DNA of 19,926 nucleotides from the NCBI GenBank assembly GCA_905215765.1, contig CAJMRP010000024.1:1-19926 (forward strand). The letters are read 5' to 3'. Position numbers and translations under genes: made by a program. A model generated the notes under the pieces. It saw nothing but the letters and a program-made list of their open reading frames with translations, did not search any database and was not told the DNA's origin. This document shows, piece by piece, positions 14,872 through 19,926 of this stretch. Within the stretch, counting starts at the first letter, position 1. Each line of letters begins with the position of its first letter. This DNA is from an uncultured bacterium. Lineage in GTDB: Bacteria > Actinomycetota > Coriobacteriia > Coriobacteriales > Coriobacteriaceae.

Positions 14872-15888
14872 TTAGGCGGCTGAGGCGGCCTTGTCGGTCG
14901 CTGCCTTGGTGTTGCTCTGCTGGCCCTCAAAATGCTTGTGGCACCAGCTGGTAACGAGCGGGGTCAAAATGGCCGTCACGATAGCGCACGCTGCAACCTG
15001 CGCCGTAGCCGTCGCGAGCACGGCGCCACCGTACATGGCCTCGTTGACGCTTGCCATGGCGGCAGGCGTGGCCACATTGGCTCCGGCGCAGCTCGAAATG
15101 GCCGCACCTGCGACACCCGTACCGCCCGTGAGCTTATCGACCGCGATGACGGGAATTGCAAAGACCACCGAGCAGATCACGCCGAGCAGGATGCCGGGAA
15201 GGCCGCCGTTGATAAGCTGGCCAAAAGTCATGGTCGAGCCCATAGCAAAGAAGACGAGCACGATGATGGCGGAAAGTGCCGGAGCCATCATCTTCTTAAA
15301 GCTCGGGAAGAGGTTGCCCAGAATAATGCCAACGACGATCGGCAGGATGGCGCCCACGAGCGACCAACCGATCGGAGCCTGACCGGCAGCGCCGAGCACG
15401 ATCATCGTGACCGGAGGGCCGACAACCAGCGTAGTGATGGCGACGGCGCCACGCTCGGCCTCGTTACCCATGGTGCCCATCAGTCCAGCGTACATAGCGT
15501 TGTTGGCGCCGGTGCAAGCCGCCAGCATCACCATGGCAGAGATGCCAAACAGGTTGTCGTTGAACACATAAAGGATGAGCAGCGACACGGCAACGACCAC
15601 GATCTGCTTGACGGCGATGATGATGGCACCGCGGGCAGCGGCGGCGGGAGCACTCTTAAACGAAATCGTCGTACCGACGATCAGCAGGAAAGCGCCCACT
15701 AGCGGGCCGGCGCCCTGTTGCGTCATGCCAAGCGTAAAGCTGCCGAGCGTTTTGAACAGGTCGGGGAATAGCGTGTTGAGCAGGCAGCCCAGCAAAAGCG
15801 GCACCAAGATATTGGCACCCGGGATGGAGGACATCTTAAAGAACGGCTCCTTTGCCGCCGGCGCCTCCACCGCAGTCGATTCACTCAT
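14872..15888 (-). CDS. kdgT: 2-keto-3-deoxygluconate permease (KdgT family)
   Basis: A 338-residue membrane protein of the KdgT family, which imports 2-keto-3-deoxygluconate by cation symport during pectin or uronate use. About ten hydrophobic segments fill residues ~25-320. Family landmarks include SSIPGANILVPLLLGCLLNTLFP, GTTISFKSAPAAAARGAIII, AACTGANNAMYAGLMGTMG and SSCAGANVATPAA near the C-terminal half. The C-terminal ~20 residues are hydrophilic. The start ATG 15886-15888 has AAGGAG at an ideal distance; an ATG seven codons earlier is out-competed by that site. It lies 108 nt after an SDR gene on the same strand, and the pair makes a plausible ketodeoxygluconate operon. No kdgK or eda lies in the window. 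Confidence 0.9.
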   Translation of the reverse strand: MSESTAVEAPAAKEPFFKMSSIPGANILVPLLLGCLLNTLFPDLFKTLGSFTLGMTQQGAGPLVGAFLLIVGTTISFKSAPAAAARGAIIIAVKQIVVVAVSLLILYVFNDNLFGISAMVMLAACTGANNAMYAGLMGTMGNEAERGAVAITTLVVGPPVTMIVLGAAGQAPIGWSLVGAILPIVVGIILGNLFPSFKKMMAPALSAIIVLVFFAMGSTMTFGQLINGGLPGILLGVICSVVFAIPVIAVDKLTGGTGVAGAAISSCAGANVATPAAMASVNEAMYGGAVLATATAQVAACAIVTAILTPLVTSWCHKHFEGQQSNTKAATDKAASAA

Positions 15889-15996
15889 ATATATCTCCTT
15901 TGGATGCATGCGAATCGTAGCCGCACGCGCCTATGTCAGAAAGAAGGCGACAACCCCGAGTCGCCAGGGTCGCCGCCAAACGATCACCGCGGGGTA

Positions 15997-16746
15997 TTAC
16001 CCGTCCAGGACGATGCCGCCGTCGCAGTCACCGATCTCGCCGTTTACGAAGCTGGCGAGGTCGGAAGCGAAGAACAGCACCATCTGCGCAGGCTCGCTGG
16101 CCTGGGCGGCGCGGCCCAGAGGGATACCGTTGATGATGCGCTGAGAGTTCTCGTCAGAGAGAATCGAGGTCATATCGGTCAACGTGAGCGACGGGCACAC
16201 AGCGTTGCAGCGGACGCCGAACTTACCGCCCTCCTTGGCGACCGCCTTGGTAAGGCCATTGACACCGGCCTTGGAGCTCGCGTAGGCAGCGGTACCGAGC
16301 AGGCCGCCGCCGATCTTGCCAGCAACAGAGCTTACGTTGACGATAGTGCCGGCATGGGCCGCCTTAAAGTGCGGGTAGACGGCGTTCATCATGGTAAAGG
16401 TACCGTTGAGGTTGATGTCGATGGTGCGGCGCCACTCGGTGTCATCGATCTCGTCGAACTTCTTGGTGCTGATGACGCCAGCGCAGTTAATCAAGATATT
16501 GGTTTGCGGCAGGTCCGTAAAAATCTGCTCGACGGTCTCGCGCGCCTTGGGCGCATCGGCGACATCGAGCTGATAGAACTTGTTGCCCTCGCCAAGCTCG
16601 GCCACTGCGGCCTCGCCCTTAGCAGCGTTCCTTGCGATGAGCGCGACATGTCCGCCGCCCGCGACGATGCCCTTGGCGATCTCGAGGCCAATGCCCTGAG
16701 TGCCGCCCGTGACAATCGCGGTCTTGCCCGTGAAGTCAAATGCCAT
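15997..16746 (-). CDS. SDR-family oxidoreductase, probably KduD-like
   Basis: A 249-residue classical short-chain dehydrogenase. The NAD(P)-binding motif TGGTQGIG is at 13-20, NCAG at 87-90 (in place of NNAG), and the catalytic tetrad Asn114, Ser140, Tyr155 and Lys159 (YASSK). The C-terminal PLGRAAQASEPAQMVLFFASDLASFVNGEIGDCDGG is typical of the KduD/FabG branch. Adjacency to kdgT suggests a 2-deoxy-D-gluconate 3-dehydrogenase / diketodeoxygluconate reductase role, but sugar-alcohol dehydrogenases look alike. The ATG 16744-16746 is chosen because the fold starts at once (DFTGKTAIVTGG) and GGGGGA and GGAG lie just upstream; the 39-codon in-frame extension is not family-like. A divergent marR gene begins 290 bp away. 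Confidence 0.85.
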   Translation of the reverse strand: MAFDFTGKTAIVTGGTQGIGLEIAKGIVAGGGHVALIARNAAKGEAAVAELGEGNKFYQLDVADAPKARETVEQIFTDLPQTNILINCAGVISTKKFDEIDDTEWRRTIDINLNGTFTMMNAVYPHFKAAHAGTIVNVSSVAGKIGGGLLGTAAYASSKAGVNGLTKAVAKEGGKFGVRCNAVCPSLTLTDMTSILSDENSQRIINGIPLGRAAQASEPAQMVLFFASDLASFVNGEIGDCDGGIVLDG

Positions 16747-16938
16747 GACTCCATCCCCCTTTATGTAAGGTGTCTCCTTGCGGGAAGTTGGAGCATCGCA
16801 CGTGGCGCTTATATGAGTCCCAGTCGTCATGGTGGTGACAACCCCTCGCCTAACCGCGGGCATGATAGTTCTTTGAAACGCTTCAGCAATTGAATGATTT
16901 TAAGTCTTAATCCACTCTTAATATTGCCTAGCGGCCAA

Positions 16939-16969
16939 GTAGATTTTTGGGACATGCCTAGAAATCTAC
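16939..16969. promoter_or_regulatory. Inverted repeat in the SDR-marR divergent region
   Basis: GTAGATTT (16939-16946) and AAATCTAC (16962-16969) are perfect 8-bp arms around 15 nt, within the 290-bp gap between divergent SDR and marR. It lies about 68 bp upstream of the marR start and could be a MarR-type operator serving both directions. The rest of 16747-17036 is AT-richer than the genes and holds no ORF or convincing promoter pair that I can defend. Confidence 0.4.
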
Positions 16970-17036
16970 CGAATGGGATAGTTGAGCTGGGGTATCATCT
17001 TTCACCGGAAATAGTTTCTAGTGTTAGGGGTTTTCG

Positions 17037-17486
17037 GTGGAAGATACCGATTTCCGTGAACTTGGGCGCCAGCTCCTAACCGAGTTCGGCAGCATGCATC
17101 AGCGCATTTCGCGCTTTGCGGACAAAGCCCTCGGCGGCGAGATGGCCGTCATGCGCGCCCTCATACTCGCCGGCGGTTCACTCACGCCGAGCGAACTCGC
17201 TGATCGCGCCTGGGTCTCGAGTGCCCGCATCGCCAATATCCTACGCGCTCTCGAAGCCAAGGGCTGGATCGAGCGCGAGCACTCAAAGACCGACCGTCGT
17301 CGCGTACATGTCACGGTGACCGAAAAAGGATTCCAGGATCTCGAAATCAAACGTCGGGAATTCGAGAACCGCACCGCGGCCTTCCTCGAGCAGCTCGGCG
17401 AAACAGATACCCAAGAGATGGTGCGTCTTCTAAGGCGTGCCAACGAAATTATCGACCGTAATCAAGAAAGGAGAGATGCCGAGTGA
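17037..17486 (+). CDS. MarR-family transcriptional regulator
   Basis: A 149-residue protein with the MarR plan: an N-terminal dimerisation helix, a winged helix-turn-helix at ~50-98 (LTPSELADRAWVSSARIANILRALEAKGWIERE, with wing basic residues DRRR at 86-89), and two C-terminal dimerisation helices. The start is GTG at 17037-17039 with AGGGG 7 nt upstream. The stop overlaps the next start by 4 nt (GTGA), so it is translationally coupled to the ABC exporter. MarR proteins beside exporters usually repress their own operon and respond to small ligands; ligand unknown. Confidence 0.9.
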   Translation: MEDTDFRELGRQLLTEFGSMHQRISRFADKALGGEMAVMRALILAGGSLTPSELADRAWVSSARIANILRALEAKGWIEREHSKTDRRRVHVTVTEKGFQDLEIKRREFENRTAAFLEQLGETDTQEMVRLLRRANEIIDRNQERRDAE

Positions 17487-19771
17487 GGATTCTCAAGCTC
17501 TTTAAAAAGCATATCCTGGCACTGTTCGCAGCTATCGTGCTTATCGTAATCAGCTGCAACGCCGATCTGGCACTGCCTACCTATATGAGCGACATCGTCG
17601 ACGTGGGTGTGCAGCAAGGCGGCATCGCCTCGCCCGTGTCCGACACCATTCGCGCCGAATCGCTCGACGACCTCGAACTCTTTATGAGCGCCAAGGACGC
17701 CAAAGCTGTGGAGGCCGTGTTTAGCAAGGCTGACAAAAACGGCATTCGAACGTACAGGGGCACCGAGGAAGAGCGTGCCGATGGAGGCAAGATTGCCGAC
17801 ATTATGAGCCTGCCCGAGACTGTCGTTCTTTCGCTCGACCAGGGCATCGACGCCGACTCCATGGGCGACATGATGGGCTCGTCCAGCGAGAAAGACGACA
17901 ACGCTGCCCAGGCCATGCCCACCCCCGAGCAGATGGCGGCGATGACGCCCGAGCAGCTCGCCGAGATACAGCAGAAGGCCGCAGCGGCGCAGAACATGCA
18001 AAAGCAGATTGATGCCGACGGCGGTAAGATCACCATGAAGAGCCTGCGTCTGGGCGTTGAAGGCGGCCTAATCGACCAGGGCAAGCTCGTCGAGGGCGCC
18101 AACCAAATGGCGGACAAAATGGGCTCCATGTCGGGCTCCATCGTCACCCAGCGCGCCGTGAGCTATGTGCAGGACGAGTACAAGGCACAGGGCATCGACC
18201 CCGCCGACGTGCAGAACGCCTACCTGAGCCGCATGGCGACCACGATGTTTGGGCTGTGCCTGGTGTCGCTCGTCGCCACCATCCTGACCGGTGCCGTGGC
18301 TTCGCGCACCGCCTGCTCCATCGCCCGCGACCTGCGCCGCGAGACCTTCAACAAGGTTATGCACTTCTCGCCGGCCGAGGTGGGCAAGTTTAGCCAGGCC
18401 TCGCTCATCACCCGCTGCACCAACGACATTCAGCAGATCCAGATGGCTGCAACCCTGTTTATCCGCATGTGTCTGATGGCCCCCGTCATGGGCATCGTCG
18501 CCGTCATGCGCGTCCTGGCTAACCATACCGGCCTGGAGTGGACCATCGCCGTTGCCATCATCGCGGTCTCGGCCGTCGTCGGCGTGCTCATGGGCCTCAC
18601 CATGCCCAAGTTCAAAAAGATGCAAAGCTTTGTTGACCGCGTGAACCTTACCGCCCGCGAGCTGCTCGACGGCCTTATGCCCATCCGCTCGTTCAACCGC
18701 GAGGAACATGAGCTCGAACGTTTTGACAAGGCGTCGCTCGACCTGATGACCACGCAGCTCTACACCAACCGAGCCATGAGCTTTATGATGCCGCTCATGA
18801 TGCTCGTCATGAACTGCATCACCGTGCTTATCGTCTGGTTTGGCGCGCAGGGCGTGTCCGACGGCGTGATGCAGGTCGGCAACATGATGGCGTTTATCTC
18901 CTACACCATGCAGATCGTCATGGCGTTTATGATCCTCACCATGGTTTCGGTTATCCTGCCCCGCGCCGAGGTCGCAGCCGAGCGCGTGGAAGAGGTCATC
19001 ACCTGCCCCACGAGCATCAACGACCCTGTCTCGCCCAAACTGCCCGCGGCCAGCGCGCCGCGCGGTGAGCTCACCTTCCGCGACGTGAGCTTCCAGTATC
19101 CCGATGCCCGTGCCGACGTCATCAGCGGCGTGAACTTCACCACGCATGCCGGTCAGATGCTCGGCATCATTGGCTCCACGGGCTCGGGCAAGTCCACGCT
19201 CGTGCAGCTGATCCCGCGTCTGTACGACGTCACCGGCGGTAGCATTTCGCTCGACGGCGTCGACGTGCGCGATATGACCCTCTCCGAGCTACGCCGCCGC
19301 ATTGGCTATATCCCGCAGCAGGGACGCCTGTTCTCGGGCACCGTCGAGAGCAACCTCAAGTTTGCCGGCGACATGGTAAGCGATGATGACATGCGCCAGG
19401 CGGCACGCATCGCACAGGCCGAGGACTTTATCGCCGAGCGCGAGGGCGGCTACGACTCCCCCATCAGCCAGGGCGGATCCAATGTCTCGGGCGGCCAGCG
19501 CCAGCGCCTGGCCATCGCCCGCGCGTTGGCCAAAAAGCCCGAGGTCGTGGTGTTCGATGACTCGTTTAGTGCCCTCGACTACAAGACCGGCAAAGCTATC
19601 CTGAAGCTTTTGCAGGACACGTGCGCGAACACGGGCAAGACCGTCGTGCTCATCACGCACAATTCCGCGTTCACCGATATCGCCGACCGCGTGATCCATA
19701 TCCGCGAGGGCAAGGTTGCCGCCGTGGAGCAAAACGCCCACCCCGCCTCCGCCGAAACGATTGAGTGGTAG
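17483..19771 (+). CDS. ABC exporter half-transporter with large extracytoplasmic insertion
   Basis: A 762-residue fused membrane and ATPase protein of the multidrug/lipid exporter class. TM1 is at ~10-30 and TM2 at ~254-275, with the remaining TMs up to ~490. The nucleotide-binding domain is at ~528-750: Walker A GSTGSGKST (564-572), Q-loop PQQ, signature VSGGQRQR (668-675), Walker B VVVFDD (688-693), H-loop His726. The catalytic Glu after Walker B is Asp (DDSFSALD), as in the degenerate subunit of heterodimeric exporters. Residues ~45-250 between TM1 and TM2 form an unusually large Met/Gln/Ala-rich insertion, whereas this loop is short in most relatives. The start is GTG at 17483-17485 with GGAGAG upstream. 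A partner subunit is not the next gene visible, so homodimer versus heterodimer is open. Confidence 0.9.
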   Translation: MRILKLFKKHILALFAAIVLIVISCNADLALPTYMSDIVDVGVQQGGIASPVSDTIRAESLDDLELFMSAKDAKAVEAVFSKADKNGIRTYRGTEEERADGGKIADIMSLPETVVLSLDQGIDADSMGDMMGSSSEKDDNAAQAMPTPEQMAAMTPEQLAEIQQKAAAAQNMQKQIDADGGKITMKSLRLGVEGGLIDQGKLVEGANQMADKMGSMSGSIVTQRAVSYVQDEYKAQGIDPADVQNAYLSRMATTMFGLCLVSLVATILTGAVASRTACSIARDLRRETFNKVMHFSPAEVGKFSQASLITRCTNDIQQIQMAATLFIRMCLMAPVMGIVAVMRVLANHTGLEWTIAVAIIAVSAVVGVLMGLTMPKFKKMQSFVDRVNLTARELLDGLMPIRSFNREEHELERFDKASLDLMTTQLYTNRAMSFMMPLMMLVMNCITVLIVWFGAQGVSDGVMQVGNMMAFISYTMQIVMAFMILTMVSVILPRAEVAAERVEEVITCPTSINDPVSPKLPAASAPRGELTFRDVSFQYPDARADVISGVNFTTHAGQMLGIIGSTGSGKSTLVQLIPRLYDVTGGSISLDGVDVRDMTLSELRRRIGYIPQQGRLFSGTVESNLKFAGDMVSDDDMRQAARIAQAEDFIAEREGGYDSPISQGGSNVSGGQRQRLAIARALAKKPEVVVFDDSFSALDYKTGKAILKLLQDTCANTGKTVVLITHNSAFTDIADRVIHIREGKVAAVEQNAHPASAETIEW

Positions 19772-19774
19772 CTG

Positions 19775-19926
19775 ATGGCAGGGGCATTCCGCAAAGAAGG
19801 AGTCCGATCGATCACCCATTCGCTTGGGCGCTTCCTCGCTATTGCCATCATCGCGGCGCTCGGGTGCGGCTTCTATGCGGGCTTGCGCCTCACCGGCCCC
19901 GATATGCGTCTTGCGGGCGATACATA
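19775..19926 (+). CDS. FtsX/MacB-like ABC permease, 3' end missing
   Basis: The ATG at 19775-19777 lies 3 nt after the exporter stop. The 50 visible codons begin MAGAFRKEGVRSITHSLGRF, then a hydrophobic helix LAIAIIAALGCGFYAGL, then RLTGPDMRLAGDT. This matches the N terminus of FtsX-like (MacB-type) permeases, with a cytoplasmic amphipathic start, TM1, then entry into an extracytoplasmic domain. The ribosome binding site is weak, consistent with coupling to the preceding gene. The remainder lies beyond the window, so the class is likely but not certain. Confidence 0.7.
   Translation, partial: MAGAFRKEGVRSITHSLGRFLAIAIIAALGCGFYAGLRLTGPDMRLAGDT

Noticed and set aside
18068..19147. A 359-codon minus-strand frame opposite the ABC exporter
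   Set aside because: His/Gly/Asp-rich shadow without motifs; the plus strand carries the exporter's transmembrane and ATPase sequence.

Overview
The window looks like a chromosomal segment from a Collinsella-type Coriobacteriia (Actinomycetota). I infer this from high-GC, strongly GC3-biased genes, AAGGAG-type ribosome binding sites, and a gut-fermenter gene set: pyruvate formate-lyase, a sucrose phosphotransferase system, GH32 enzymes and ketodeoxygluconate uptake. The assignment rests on gene character and recall, not on a search. I see no rRNA, tRNA, CRISPR array, transposase or phage gene.

Layout. A homoserine kinase gene cut by the left edge (+, 1-832) is followed by a large nested palindrome (854-982). 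A minus-strand housekeeping group comes next: ysxC (1091-1681), mtnN (1720-2460) and a membrane-anchored penicillin-recognising hydrolase (2539-3627). A gene-free stretch with two long hairpins (3816-3882, 3912-3960) separates these from pflA (3973-4791) and a degV/fakB gene (4966-5820).

The sucrose locus runs on the minus strand: LacI-type regulator (10704-11714), divergent GH32 protein (9137-10519), PTS EIIBC (7640-9091), sucrose-6-phosphate hydrolase (6096-7538). A TTGACA/TATCTT promoter lies inside tandem operator-like sites with consensus TGTCAAACGTTTTCA. A further copy sits on the regulator's own promoter and a related palindrome precedes the PTS gene, so the locus is probably an autoregulated sucrose/fructoside regulon. 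Sucrose would enter as sucrose-6-phosphate and be split in the cytoplasm.

Upstream of the regulator is a second copy of the nested palindrome (11864-11990), then a pyruvate formate-lyase encoded as two genes: pflB (12351-14402) with the active-site cysteine pair but no glycyl-radical domain, and an 83-residue gene (12014-12265) that is the glycyl-radical domain alone. The activase is pflA, 7 kb away. Beyond a long 5' leader region are kdgT (14872-15888) and an SDR dehydrogenase (15997-16746), probably for 2-keto-3-deoxygluconate use. The right end is a divergent plus-strand operon: MarR regulator, ABC exporter with a large predicted extracytoplasmic insertion, and the start of an FtsX/MacB-like permease cut by the edge.

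The two observations I rate highest are the split pyruvate formate-lyase and the pair of nested palindromes. The palindromes share an asymmetric core but have completely different, internally complementary arms, and both lie in sense orientation 21-23 nt after a stop codon.
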